A DNA stretch of 44,914 bases from an uncultured Prevotellaceae bacterium. Its GTDB lineage: Bacteria; Bacteroidota; Bacteroidia; Bacteroidales; Bacteroidaceae. Positions 32,096 through 40,216 of the stretch are shown piece by piece; position 1 is the first letter of the stretch, and the number at the start of each line of letters is the position of its first letter. Where the stretch lies: contig CAMJLI010000003.1 in the NCBI GenBank assembly GCA_946406585.1, positions 1-44,914 of the forward strand. The letters run 5' to 3'. The position numbers were made by a program, and so were the translations under genes. Below the pieces are notes generated by a model, which saw nothing but the letters and a program-made list of their open reading frames with translations, was not told the origin of the DNA and searched no databases.

Positions 32096-32428
32096 ATGAA
32101 CGATTTTGACGAGATTTTGAAGAAACTGAAAGAAGGCATTGGCTCTATGGCAGAAGAAGCCCAAGGCAAGTACAACGAACTGGTGAATTACCTCGACACT
32201 CACGATAGCGAGGACATCAAAAAAGAATTGTGCAAGGTGGCTGACAAAGTCGCCCAAGAAGCTCGCGAAGGTGTGGAGAAGGCCAAGGAGGAGATTGGCA
32301 AGATAGACATCGACGAGAAGATGGCTCAAGCTCGCGAGGGTGTGGCAAAGGCCAAGGAATACATGGACAGCGGACTTGATGCCGTCCACAAGCAGTGGGA
32401 GGATTTGTGCAAGCGCTTCAACCTGTAG
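32096..32428 (+). CDS. Small charged helical-repeat protein (110 aa)
   Basis: The ATG at 32096 (MNDFDEILKKLKEGIGSMAE) is preferred to the one at 32057 because of the promoter position. The protein is almost entirely Lys/Glu/Ala-rich amphipathic helix, without a signal peptide or membrane segment. A unit AREGVEKAKEEIGKIDIDEK is followed by AREGVAKAKEYMDSGLD, so the last half contains two repeats of about 23 residues; the DNA repeats too (GCTCGCGA, then GTGTGG). It resembles apolipoprotein/LEA-like or YtxH-type stress proteins in composition, but no family is certain. It stands alone on the + strand between two minus-strand genes. A role in stress or membrane binding is a guess. Confidence 0.7.
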   Translation: MNDFDEILKKLKEGIGSMAEEAQGKYNELVNYLDTHDSEDIKKELCKVADKVAQEAREGVEKAKEEIGKIDIDEKMAQAREGVAKAKEYMDSGLDAVHKQWEDLCKRFNL

Positions 32429-32444
32429 GCTGTATTCATCAAGG

Positions 32445-32494
32445 CAACAAAAATCTTTCGCCCTCCGTCTTTTTACAAGAACGGAGGGCGAAAG
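32445..32494 (-). terminator. Strong terminator of the AAA+ gene
   Basis: CTTTCGCCCTCCGT (32455-32468) and ACGGAGGGCGAAAG (32481-32494) form a perfect 14-base stem. The A-rich tract at 32445-32454 gives a T run on the minus strand, so it terminates the minus-strand AAA+ gene. The preceding + strand gene may also end here. Confidence 0.8.
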
Positions 32495-32525
32495 GTGAAG
32501 GAGGAAAGATGGAAGGCCGGTGCTG

Positions 32526-33824
32526 TCACGCCGTTTTTTTCTCCACCAAGTCTTTGTCCACTATTATCTCCTCCTTGTCGAGGCTGTACATGTCCTGGCT
32601 CAGCACCTTGAACATGGTAGACTTCAGCCCTCTCACGCCAAGGCGCTTCTTGTTGGCCACGGCGGCGATGGCCTTTGCCCCGTCTTCCGTGACCTTCAAG
32701 TTGATGTTTTTCTCCTTGAAGTAGTTGACGTAATAATTCAGCGGCGACCCTTTTGAGTTGAGCAGTATGTTCACCATCACCTCCTCGGTCATGATGTTCA
32801 CATGTGCATATTGCATGATGCGCCCTGCGAGTTCGTCGCGATTGAAATAGGTGGCGAAGTCTTCATCGCGCACGTAATCATGGTAGTCGCCCTTGATTTC
32901 AGGGGTGTTTGCCTTCGAGAAGCCCAGCCCGGAGCAACCAATGCGCTTTCTCACCACATCCTCTATGCCGCTGAACACACCGGAGAAGATGAAGAGCATG
33001 TTCTTCGTGGATACCCTTACCAAGTCGTTATATCCGCAGTAGAACGTGGCGGAGTTGTCATCATCGATGAAGTTGAGCAACTCATGCAGCACGTGCTCGT
33101 TGAACTCACCCTTGGAAAAGAGCTTGTCGAACTCGTCGAACAGGATGACTGCTTTCTCCACCTCTTTAACATCATCGTCGGCATCCTCATAGATTTCCTT
33201 CAGAGTGTCGGAGATGTGTGGCCCGTGTATGCCTTCTTGCACCAGGGTGTTGCAGTTGACAACGCCCAACTTGAACCCAAAGATTCTGGACAAGATCTGG
33301 GGACCGAAAGTCTTGCCTGTGCCTGATGGCCCATAAGCGAGCAAGTTCAGATGGGGCATTCCTACATCTTGGTTTTTGTTTCTCCTGATATGCATGTAGA
33401 AGCAGAGGGCGAGTTTTTGCGCATACTCATGCTGCCCTATGAGATATTTTTCGAGAATGTTGGCAATGCCGAGAGGCGAGAGTTTTTCGAATGCCACATC
33501 AACAACGTTGAAAGGAGTACCGTCGATGATTTCCAATACATCTTCCAGTTGGAGTGCCCCCACATGGCTCTCCCATGAGTTGATGTGTCTTATCAGTTTT
33601 TTTTGGGCTTCATCTTTATCCACAGAAGCGTCAAGGAGAAAATTGTTGCGCTCCTTGTCGAGTTGCTTCACCAAGTCTCTCTTCTCTTTCAACTTGAGGT
33701 TGCTGAGGTTTTCCAAGGTTTGCATGCAAACCTTGATGCTCATCGTTGGATTGACAAGTAATAGTTTCTTTATTTCCTTGTCGAGTTTTGCATTTGCAGT
33801 GGCGGTAGAATTCTTTGATTTCAT
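32526..33824 (-). CDS. ClpX-like AAA+ ATPase with divergent pore loop
   Basis: The 432-aa protein has a helical N-terminal region (about 1-125) in place of the ClpX zinc domain, then a Clp/Hsl-type AAA+ module. Walker A is GPSGTGKT (about 165-172), Walker B is AVILFDEFDKL, then IFSGVFSGIEDVVRKRIG with the likely Arg finger, and a C-terminal lid with LGVRGLKSTMFKVLSQ. In ClpX the pore loop after Walker A is GYVG, whose Tyr grips substrate. The equivalent here reads EGIHGPHISDTLKEI, with no aromatic. The segment SGLGFSKAN aligns with ClpX SGIGFGAE, whose IGF loop docks ClpP, and LGF still fits that consensus. It may be a ClpP partner with altered translocation, or a remodelling ATPase. It is expressed alone. 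Confidence 0.8.
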   Translation of the reverse strand: MKSKNSTATANAKLDKEIKKLLLVNPTMSIKVCMQTLENLSNLKLKEKRDLVKQLDKERNNFLLDASVDKDEAQKKLIRHINSWESHVGALQLEDVLEIIDGTPFNVVDVAFEKLSPLGIANILEKYLIGQHEYAQKLALCFYMHIRRNKNQDVGMPHLNLLAYGPSGTGKTFGPQILSRIFGFKLGVVNCNTLVQEGIHGPHISDTLKEIYEDADDDVKEVEKAVILFDEFDKLFSKGEFNEHVLHELLNFIDDDNSATFYCGYNDLVRVSTKNMLFIFSGVFSGIEDVVRKRIGCSGLGFSKANTPEIKGDYHDYVRDEDFATYFNRDELAGRIMQYAHVNIMTEEVMVNILLNSKGSPLNYYVNYFKEKNINLKVTEDGAKAIAAVANKKRLGVRGLKSTMFKVLSQDMYSLDKEEIIVDKDLVEKKTA

Positions 33825-34175
33825 GTAATCTTCATTATTAGTCGGATGATAGTGAAGGTGTGTCCACCAGTAAAAGAATCCCGAAGGATGGCAGAGAGGT
33901 TGAAATCAGTTACGATTTAGATCAAATCCTAAGATATTAAGAAATAAGCAATTTTCGCTATTCTATGGTCACTTCTTGACCAATCATTCATTTCCATTTT
34001 ATGTCGAAGACCACAAAAGTACTAATATTTTCCGAAATGCAGCATCTTTTGCAAGCCACCGTCACGACATTAACATTAATTAACTATTTCCGTCCAGCCG
34101 ACAAACATTCCGTCATGCCTTCTACCGTGGTCGTTCAAAGGCAGGACATCGACTAATACAAAAAAATGACTAACC
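33825..34175. other. Gene-free stretch upstream of the AAA+ gene
   Basis: This 351-base gap separates two minus-strand genes. On the minus strand a TACTTTTG box (34021-34014) matches the -7 consensus but lacks a -33 element at the right distance, and it would give a leader of about 180 bases. I see no gene, RNA or strong hairpin otherwise. Confidence 0.35.
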
Positions 34176-34814
34176 TTATATATAATACTCAGCGGCATCC
34201 ACCAGTCCTGCCCTTAGCGCATACTTGGTGGCTTCATGCACGTTGTTTACATTTAGTTTTCTGAAGATGTTCTTTCGGTGTGTGTTTACAGTATGGAAGC
34301 TTGAGAATCTCTTTTCTGCTATTTCCTTTGTCGTCATGCCCAAGGCGATATCCTTGAGCACTTCCAGTTCGGTGCGTGTCAGTATTGGTTTTTCTTCTAC
34401 CTGTGGAGCCATAAACATCATCTCGGCTGTTCGTTGGCATATAAACCTCCTGCCCCTGATGGCTTGCCGCAAGCAATCGCGTATCTCGTCGAGAGGCGAC
34501 TCTTTGAGCAGCACGCTCACCTGTGGCGATGAAGCCACGACACGTTTTACGAAATCCAGGCTAAGGTCCTCGCTGAACAGCACCCACCTCACTGAGGCGA
34601 AGCGGTCTGCGAGGATGAGCAATTCGTCGGCGTCGTTGATGTCGAACAAAGTATAGTCCATCACGACAACTGCATCCCTCGTGACTTTCAAGATTTCCAT
34701 CATCCCGCCTTTGTCGGAAGCGCAGAGGATGTTGCAATCATCAAACTGCTGCAATACATATTGCAGTCCTGCTCGTGTGATGTCCTGGTTGTCTGCAAGA
34801 ATTATTGTTGTCAT
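34176..34814 (-). CDS. LuxR/NarL-type response regulator
   Basis: The start at 34814 (MTTIILADNQDITRAG) is chosen because it opens the receiver domain; the earlier in-frame ATG at 34937 lies in the thioesterase gene. The 212-aa product has a receiver domain (about 1-120) with acidic residues in ADNQD, the phosphoacceptor Asp53 in VVVMDYTLFD, Ser in LFSED and Lys in VLLKESP. The C-terminal LuxR HTH (about 145-205) reads LTRTELEVLKDIALGMTTKE, then HTVNTHRKNIFRKL. It should dimerise and bind DNA when phosphorylated. No histidine kinase is adjacent. It is seven bases downstream of the thioesterase gene, so the two are probably co-transcribed. Confidence 0.9.
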   Translation of the reverse strand: MTTIILADNQDITRAGLQYVLQQFDDCNILCASDKGGMMEILKVTRDAVVVMDYTLFDINDADELLILADRFASVRWVLFSEDLSLDFVKRVVASSPQVSVLLKESPLDEIRDCLRQAIRGRRFICQRTAEMMFMAPQVEEKPILTRTELEVLKDIALGMTTKEIAEKRFSSFHTVNTHRKNIFRKLNVNNVHEATKYALRAGLVDAAEYYI

Positions 34815-34821
34815 GACTTCT

Positions 34822-35307
34822 TCAGAATGGCAAGAGATTGTCGCCTTCCACCTCGCATTTTTCAAATCCCATTTCGGCAGACTTTTCTTGTGAGAGCACG
34901 AAATAGACGACATCGCCCTCGGCGCACACCTCTCCATGGGCGTTCTCTACAGTCACATGGATTGTGGCGAGGTTTCTGCGCTGTTCTGCTATGTTCGCCC
35001 TTATCGTGATTTGTGTCTCCCTGCTTGTCAGGGCCTTGTGATATGCCACAGACAGGCGGCTTGTCATTCCTGCTGCCTGTAGCTTTCTCGACACCACCCA
35101 TCCTGCTGTTTCATCGATAAGGGTGCTGATGATGCCGCCATGCAGCACCCCCACCCATCCTTGGTACACTTCCTGCGGAATCCAGAAGCACAGCACGCTG
35201 TCGCCGTCTTCATAGAAGTCCATGTGCAAGCCCATGGGGTTGGTGGGGCAGCATCCGAAACAATAATATCCCTCCTTGTGGAGCCATGGGTTCCTTATTT
35301 TTCTCAT
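34822..35307 (-). CDS. PaaI-type hotdog thioesterase
   Basis: The 161-aa protein contains the hotdog-fold signature of PaaI-like acyl-CoA thioesterases: GVLHGGIISTLIDETAGWVV (about 53-72), with HGG at the oxyanion/CoA end and Asp as the likely base. Before it, GYYCFGCCPTNPMGLHMDFY is a Cys-containing N-terminal segment common in this subgroup. It probably hydrolyses short acyl or aromatic acyl-CoA thioesters in the cytoplasm. Length is normal for the family. It is upstream of the response regulator gene by seven bases, an unusual pairing that suggests shared control but not a shared pathway. Confidence 0.85.
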   Translation of the reverse strand: MRKIRNPWLHKEGYYCFGCCPTNPMGLHMDFYEDGDSVLCFWIPQEVYQGWVGVLHGGIISTLIDETAGWVVSRKLQAAGMTSRLSVAYHKALTSRETQITIRANIAEQRRNLATIHVTVENAHGEVCAEGDVVYFVLSQEKSAEMGFEKCEVEGDNLLPF

Positions 35308-35338
35308 TGTTGTGCTTTTTTGTTTTGTTTAATCCTTG

Positions 35339-37894
35339 TCAGAAAGTAAATTCAAAAGTGAACCTTATTCCATGCTTGTGCACACCGGGCAGACCCGTAT
35401 AGCTCAATCGTCGCACATAGTCCACCTCGAAGAACTTCAATATGTTGTATATTCCCACATGGAATTCCCAATACGGCTCTTTCTTGTTGAGCAAGTAGGT
35501 GTCTGTCGGGAAAGCGAAGAGAAAGTCTGAGTTGGCATTTTGTGGCAGGAATGGGTTGTTCTTGTCGGTGAGATGCCCCATCATGCCCTTTATTCCTATT
35601 GTCTCCCTCCACTTCAGTTTTTGCAGCAGCGGTATCCTGTTGAATATCTTCCCATTGAGGTCCCATGCCACATTCAGCATGGCGAACCTGTCGTTGAGGA
35701 ACTCCATGTTGTTCAACAGCGAGAAGGTGCCCGGGTTGATGGTGTACGAGAGGTTTGCCGGTGGCATGATGAGCAATGGGAAGGGCACCTTGTTCCATTG
35801 CGCCCCGCCTTTCAAGCGCACGTCCAACCTTCCCCAACTATTGAGCCATATCCTTTTGTAGATGCTCAGCTCTGTATAGTTGTACTTGTATTCTCCTCCG
35901 AGGAATCCATCAAATCCGATGGTGTGCGACACTGACAATTCCGGCGCGTCGAAATTGATGGCCAACCTGTGCTGCTTGGTGTTGACATATGTTCTGCCGG
36001 GACAATAGATCACTCCCAGCGACATCTCCGTGGTCCTGAGTTTGGTGACCGGCACGTTGCTTGCCAATCGCCTGAAGGCTAGTTCTCCCGTTGGCTCGTT
36101 GCTTTCGGTCTTGGCACTGAACATTGTGCGCAGCCCCCATTCCGTCTCCCAGTCGAATTTCACTTCCTGGCGGTTGTAGAAATACATCTGGTTCACCTTT
36201 TTCCATTTGAAAGCCGTGAACACATTATCCTTGTCGGTATGCAGGAACTTGTCGGAGGGCGACATCACATCGTATGCAGATTGGAAGGAGATTGTCTTTA
36301 TGGGGAACTCTGTAGGCTGGTAGTTCTTCTTGTTGAACGAATATGTCAGCAGCGTGCTGTAATAGGTCTTGTTGGTTTTCATGCCATGAGCCACATAGCC
36401 TTTCCAGAAAAGGTTTGGATTCAAGGCTGCGGTGGTCTGCCCGCTGAACCTGAACCTCATTCCATCCACGAAATTGGTGGAGACGATGGTGTTGACAGGT
36501 CCTATGTCGAACTTGCTCTTGCCGCCGGGCCCCGCTGTCTCCACGTAATTCTCGATGAGAGCCTTTGCGCCAAAGAGTATGTATTTGAATCCCTTGATGT
36601 TTTGCAGGCTGCTGAGGAAATCGTCCATGTTCGACTCGCTCTTGGTGAGTTCCACCTGTCGGTATTCATTCCAGAATCCATCATCTTTCATCCGGGCATC
36701 GGCATTCACTATCGATGCCGCTCTTCCCTTGAACATCTTTTTGGGCAGGGCTTCGAATGAATAGTCATGCAGATAGGTGTTTCTAATGACCACCGCCTTG
36801 CTGAGGAAGTTTGTCAGCTTCATCTCCACCAGCATGTTGTCGATGGTGAGCACCCACTCCCCATTGTCCAGCTGCGTGTACTCTTGTTCCACCTTGAGAT
36901 TCTCCACGAAGTTCACATCGCTTCTTTTGGGTATGGTGAGGTTGCATTTTTTCACATGAAGCGACGAGTCTGCCAATATGAAGAGTTCACCTCTGAAACC
37001 GAAGTCCTGTTGGTTGTTGGGTGTGAACTGCAAGTGGAAGCACTTGTCCCTGCCCACATACACCGTGTCTTCGATATAGAATCTGTAGAACGCCACGGCA
37101 TCCTTGCCTATCGGACTTGTAAACGGGTATTGCAGGAGCCTTATCTGGTCGTCATAGATGTCGATGTCGGTGAAGACATCCTTGAGCATCGTGTTCAGGA
37201 TGTTTCCCGTCTCTATGAGTTGGTTCACGCCCTTGCTTCTCTGCCCTGTTATGATGTCTTTTTCCGTCTTGGGCTTTTTCCTGTAAATGTGCTGCGACAC
37301 TGTCTCGTCTATGGAGACTGGCAGGATGAGCTTGTTGTTGAAGGGGCACATTTCCACCTGATCCAAGAGCCATTGTTGCTTCTTCTTCTGCACCTCCTCC
37401 ATTTCCGTTGGCGTGACGTCGTTCACTGCCAAGGTGATTTTCTGGTATTTGTCGTATTTGTAGAAGTCGTGGTTTGTCAGGTCTGTACGCTTTTTCGCAT
37501 CTATCACCCTCTTCATCAGTTCCACGGCGGGGTTGTTTTTCCTGCTGTATTTGTTTTTCCTTTTCGACTTCACCACGACTTCCTCAAGCTTCTGGGCCTC
37601 TGGCTTCAGCATTATGGTCAGTTGGGAGGGGGTGTTCTCCTTGATGGCTATGGTTTGCGACTTGTATCCCACAGCCTTTATGGTGAGCGACCATCCATTG
37701 TGCCTTTCGATGGTGAACCTGCCATCCGGACCTCCTGCCACAGCCACGTGGTTTCCCTTGTAGATGATGCTGCAGAAAGGTATGGAGTCGCCTGTCTCCT
37801 TGTCGAGCACGAGGCCGTTGATTTGGGCATTGGCAACCAAGGCAAATGTCCAAAGCAACAATGATGTCAATATTAGTCTAGTCGATTTCTTCAT
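35339..37894 (-). CDS. DUF5686 outer-membrane protein with carboxypeptidase-regulatory-like domain
   Basis: The 851-aa protein has a signal peptide (MKKSTRLILTSLLLWTFALVANA) and a CarboxypepD_reg-like beta-sandwich (about 24-105: INGLVLDKETGDSIPFCSII to TIMLKP). The rest matches DUF5686 (about 110-851), including a helical part around NNPAVELMKRVIDAKKR and then many amphipathic beta strands. The terminus LPGVHKHGIRFTFEFTF ends in an aromatic, as in outer-membrane beta-barrels. This architecture is common in Bacteroidetes and looks like a TonB-independent barrel with an N-terminal domain of the kind seen in SusC-like proteins. Substrate is unknown. A -7 promoter box lies about 136 bases upstream. 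Confidence 0.88.
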   Translation of the reverse strand: MKKSTRLILTSLLLWTFALVANAQINGLVLDKETGDSIPFCSIIYKGNHVAVAGGPDGRFTIERHNGWSLTIKAVGYKSQTIAIKENTPSQLTIMLKPEAQKLEEVVVKSKRKNKYSRKNNPAVELMKRVIDAKKRTDLTNHDFYKYDKYQKITLAVNDVTPTEMEEVQKKKQQWLLDQVEMCPFNNKLILPVSIDETVSQHIYRKKPKTEKDIITGQRSKGVNQLIETGNILNTMLKDVFTDIDIYDDQIRLLQYPFTSPIGKDAVAFYRFYIEDTVYVGRDKCFHLQFTPNNQQDFGFRGELFILADSSLHVKKCNLTIPKRSDVNFVENLKVEQEYTQLDNGEWVLTIDNMLVEMKLTNFLSKAVVIRNTYLHDYSFEALPKKMFKGRAASIVNADARMKDDGFWNEYRQVELTKSESNMDDFLSSLQNIKGFKYILFGAKALIENYVETAGPGGKSKFDIGPVNTIVSTNFVDGMRFRFSGQTTAALNPNLFWKGYVAHGMKTNKTYYSTLLTYSFNKKNYQPTEFPIKTISFQSAYDVMSPSDKFLHTDKDNVFTAFKWKKVNQMYFYNRQEVKFDWETEWGLRTMFSAKTESNEPTGELAFRRLASNVPVTKLRTTEMSLGVIYCPGRTYVNTKQHRLAINFDAPELSVSHTIGFDGFLGGEYKYNYTELSIYKRIWLNSWGRLDVRLKGGAQWNKVPFPLLIMPPANLSYTINPGTFSLLNNMEFLNDRFAMLNVAWDLNGKIFNRIPLLQKLKWRETIGIKGMMGHLTDKNNPFLPQNANSDFLFAFPTDTYLLNKKEPYWEFHVGIYNILKFFEVDYVRRLSYTGLPGVHKHGIRFTFEFTF

Positions 37895-38029
37895 CTGTGA
37901 TGATTATTATTTCATGCCAAGCCCGAACAGTACGTTAGACATGTCGAATGCTGATGATTCCGGCAGGTGGCTTGCATCGTGGCTTGCTTGGGCAAACGGT
38001 TGCCCATAGTTCTCCTCCAATTTAATTTG

Positions 38030-38037
38030 CAAAGATA
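38030..38037 (-). promoter_or_regulatory. -7 element upstream of the DUF5686 gene
   Basis: On the minus strand this reads TATCTTTG, a perfect -7 box, within the 302-base gap between the HAD and DUF5686 genes. The -33 element is not at the standard spacing. The leader would be about 130 bases. Confidence 0.5.
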
Positions 38038-38132
38038 GGTATTATTGTCAAGACAAGAAAACAATTTTTGTTTTTTCTCGTTTTTTTCCATTTTCAATGG
38101 AATGCACCAATCGGGAATTTCTTGCATCAAGC

Positions 38133-38167
38133 AAGAGGTGAACACGTCTGGTTGGTGTTCACCTCTT
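38133..38167 (-). terminator. 13-bp inverted repeat after the HAD gene
   Basis: AAGAGGTGAACAC (38133-38145) and GTGTTCACCTCTT (38155-38167) are perfect complements around a nine-base loop, 30 bases past the HAD stop codon. The T run on the minus strand is weak, so termination is probable but not certain. Confidence 0.55.
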
Positions 38168-38196
38168 CATTTGTCTGGTCTATTTCTTGATGGTTG

Positions 38197-38958
38197 TCAA
38201 TGCTTGTCAAGTGCGAACAAGGATTCTATTTCGTCCAACGACTCTATCACTGCTTCTGGGACATGCTCGTCGTGCTTTTCCTGTGTCCACTCCTCCCCCT
38301 TTATCCATATTGTCCGGCATCCAAGCTTTTTTGCGGGCAGGATGTCCTTGTCAAAGCTGTCGCCCACCACTACTACGTCGGCAGGGGTCAACCCGAGTGC
38401 CTCCACTCCCATTTGGAAAATCCTTGGGTCTGGCTTTTTCACGCCCACCACTGCAGACTCCACGATGTGTGTGAACAATCCTCCGAGTTCAAATTCCTCT
38501 ATCACCACTCCCATGTTGCCATAGAAGTTGCTCACCAGTGCCAATGGGAATTGCCTCTTGAGCAGGGCCAGCACTTCCTTGCTTTTGGCAACTGTCTGGC
38601 ACACACGCCCATAGAGGTCGTCGAGCAAGTCATCCACCAGTTTGTATCCTGCCTCTGCATCCATTTGCAGACAATGGTTTTCGAGCAGGTAGTCCATCTC
38701 TATGCGCAGTTTCACCTTCAGTGTCTTCTCGAAAGTGTAAGAAGTCTGTATTATGGGATTGCGCCCCAAAGTGCGTTCCGCATCCACGTATGCCTTTTGG
38801 AATTCATCCTCGCTGACAGGGATTTTCGCCCTTTCATAGGCATGCCATATCATCTTTCCCCAGTGGCATCCTTGCGTGTCGATGGTGCCTCTGTAGTCAA
38901 AGACAAATCCTTTGGGCTTTGCAAGAACCTTGTTGTTTTCGGCACATTTTCTGTTCAT
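38197..38958 (-). CDS. HAD-like hydrolase with Arg in place of the second motif-I Asp
   Basis: The 253-aa protein has a HAD core with a helical cap (about 30-120): motif I FVFDYRGTID (Asp21), motif II ALVSNFYGN, motif III Lys in GVKKPDPRIF, and motif IV VVVGDSFDKDI. In HAD phosphatases motif I is DxDGT and the second Asp is the general acid/base. Here it is Arg23 (DYRGT), while all other motifs are intact. HAD members with other residues there include phosphonatases and ATPases, so activity is not excluded but ordinary phosphatase turnover should be slow. The start codon overlaps the stop of the CDP-alcohol phosphotransferase-like gene by four bases, so the two are translationally coupled. 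Confidence 0.8.
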   Translation of the reverse strand: MNRKCAENNKVLAKPKGFVFDYRGTIDTQGCHWGKMIWHAYERAKIPVSEDEFQKAYVDAERTLGRNPIIQTSYTFEKTLKVKLRIEMDYLLENHCLQMDAEAGYKLVDDLLDDLYGRVCQTVAKSKEVLALLKRQFPLALVSNFYGNMGVVIEEFELGGLFTHIVESAVVGVKKPDPRIFQMGVEALGLTPADVVVVGDSFDKDILPAKKLGCRTIWIKGEEWTQEKHDEHVPEAVIESLDEIESLFALDKH

Positions 38959-39944
38959 ATCGTGTTTTTCAAGTATTTATCATATATCGAGGCACATAGG
39001 TCCTCATGACTCTTGTGCATGTGAATATATAGGCAGCTGAGCAGCACGATTTCGAAGAGTGGGTATGTCCACGGCTGGTCTATCAGGCATGCCACGAAGA
39101 GGCAGGCTACCCTTGTATTGTATGTCAGCAGGTTGGCAATGTTCATCAACGGAGTGCTTCCATTGAGGAATTGCTGCCTCAGGTCATCGGGGACAGATTC
39201 CATCTTATCATATTTTTCCAGCATGGCACCCTTCAGCTTTTGGGCTTTGGGTGTCCTCTTCTCCTGCCTGTGGCAATAGTTGGCGTAGTTGAAATAGGCC
39301 ACCCTTTTTATCAGTCCTTTTATGGCATTCCCTTCTTTCGGCAAGTTTTCATAGATGTCGCGCTGCTGTGCGTAACTGTCTATCTCTTCGCCCTTTTTCA
39401 TCCACATGTGAATCTTCTTGTAGTAGTCGGCGAGTGATGCCTGTGGCAAATGTGCGAACACTCCTGCCACGATGACGAGGACCCATCCGGCGACCCTCCA
39501 AGCAGTGTCGGTGCCTGGCATGGGGGTGTGGTAGATTCTGATGGCTATTGCAGCATAAACGACAAAGAAGCAAATGTATTTCGACAAGCGGTTGAGCACC
39601 CTGCCCTCTTGTGTCTTCTTGCCGGTGAGCCTTGCCAATTGCCCGTCGGCGGAACTGCCAAAAGTATATAGCAGCATGAGCAACACACCGAGGACGTTGT
39701 GTGCAAAGTCTGGATACGAAAACATCACCCCGGCTGCAATGCCAAGGAATATGGTGATGACTGTCACCACGTTAGGGTGCACGTTCTGCTTCATGCATCT
39801 CATTGCCCAATAGAGTCCTACGGGGCGTGTGAATTGCATGTCAAGCTTTTCCTCTGTGTCATCATACTTCACCGAGGCATGCAACTTCTCGTTGAATGTC
39901 ATGCCGGAAATGTCCTTCAGGGGGGTGTTGTCAATACTGTTCAT
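38955..39944 (-). CDS. CDP-alcohol phosphotransferase-like membrane protein with degenerate active site
   Basis: The 329-aa protein has a cytoplasmic N-terminus, about six hydrophobic helices and a charged insert (about 170-255). The family motif is D-x2-D-G-x2-A-R-x8-G-x3-D-x3-D, whose four Asp bind two metals. The matching stretch here is SSADGQLARLTGKK, then TQEGRVLNRLSK. The positions read Ser97, Asp100, Asn118 and Lys122, so three of four Asp are replaced although DG, AR and the Gly are kept. It is probably inactive in the usual phospholipid head-group transfer, or has a changed role such as lipid binding or a regulatory subunit. It overlaps the HAD gene by four bases. A -7 box lies 18 bases upstream. 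Confidence 0.78.
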   Translation of the reverse strand: MNSIDNTPLKDISGMTFNEKLHASVKYDDTEEKLDMQFTRPVGLYWAMRCMKQNVHPNVVTVITIFLGIAAGVMFSYPDFAHNVLGVLLMLLYTFGSSADGQLARLTGKKTQEGRVLNRLSKYICFFVVYAAIAIRIYHTPMPGTDTAWRVAGWVLVIVAGVFAHLPQASLADYYKKIHMWMKKGEEIDSYAQQRDIYENLPKEGNAIKGLIKRVAYFNYANYCHRQEKRTPKAQKLKGAMLEKYDKMESVPDDLRQQFLNGSTPLMNIANLLTYNTRVACLFVACLIDQPWTYPLFEIVLLSCLYIHMHKSHEDLCASIYDKYLKNTI

Positions 39945-39961
39945 CTACTCTATTGAATATG

Positions 39962-39969
39962 CAAAGATA
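39962..39969 (-). promoter_or_regulatory. -7 element upstream of the CDP-alcohol transferase-like gene
   Basis: On the minus strand this reads TATCTTTG, a perfect -7 box, 17 bases from the ATG; no clear -33 element is visible. The divergent gap to 40217 also holds the + strand promoter below. Confidence 0.45.
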
Positions 39970-40101
39970 ATCATTATAATGCAGATTTGAAAACTTTTTC
40001 CCGATTTTTCAAGAAAAAGGCCATAAAGACCTTGAAGTCCTAAAAGCCCTTTATCACCATCATCTTTTTCTGAATTATCCCAAAAAAATGATTTCCTTGT
40101 C

Positions 40102-40130
40102 TTGAAATCGATATAAAATGCTTATCTTTG
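40102..40130 (+). promoter_or_regulatory. Promoter for the methyltransferase-peptidase-purD unit
   Basis: TTG at 40102-40104, 18 bases, then TATCTTTG at 40123-40130. Transcription should begin near 40137, which excludes the in-frame ATG at 40118 as start and leaves a leader of about 80 bases with a partly self-complementary ATGCGCC/GGCGCAGCAT pair. Confidence 0.6.
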
Positions 40131-40216
40131 CCCCGAAAATGCGCCTTTTGCGCTTGCAATGTCATCAGGGGATGCCCTGGATGGCGCAGCATATCTTATT
40201 GAACAACTACAAAGAA

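Noticed and set aside
36767..37864. 365-aa frame antisense to the DUF5686 gene
   Set aside because: Shadow of a real gene with clear domains; composition His/Val/Leu-rich as expected for an antisense frame.
35339..39944. Inositol-lipid biosynthesis cluster of Bacteroidetes
   Set aside because: The CDP-alcohol transferase-like and HAD genes recall it, but there is no inositol-phosphate synthase, and the motif residues are lost.
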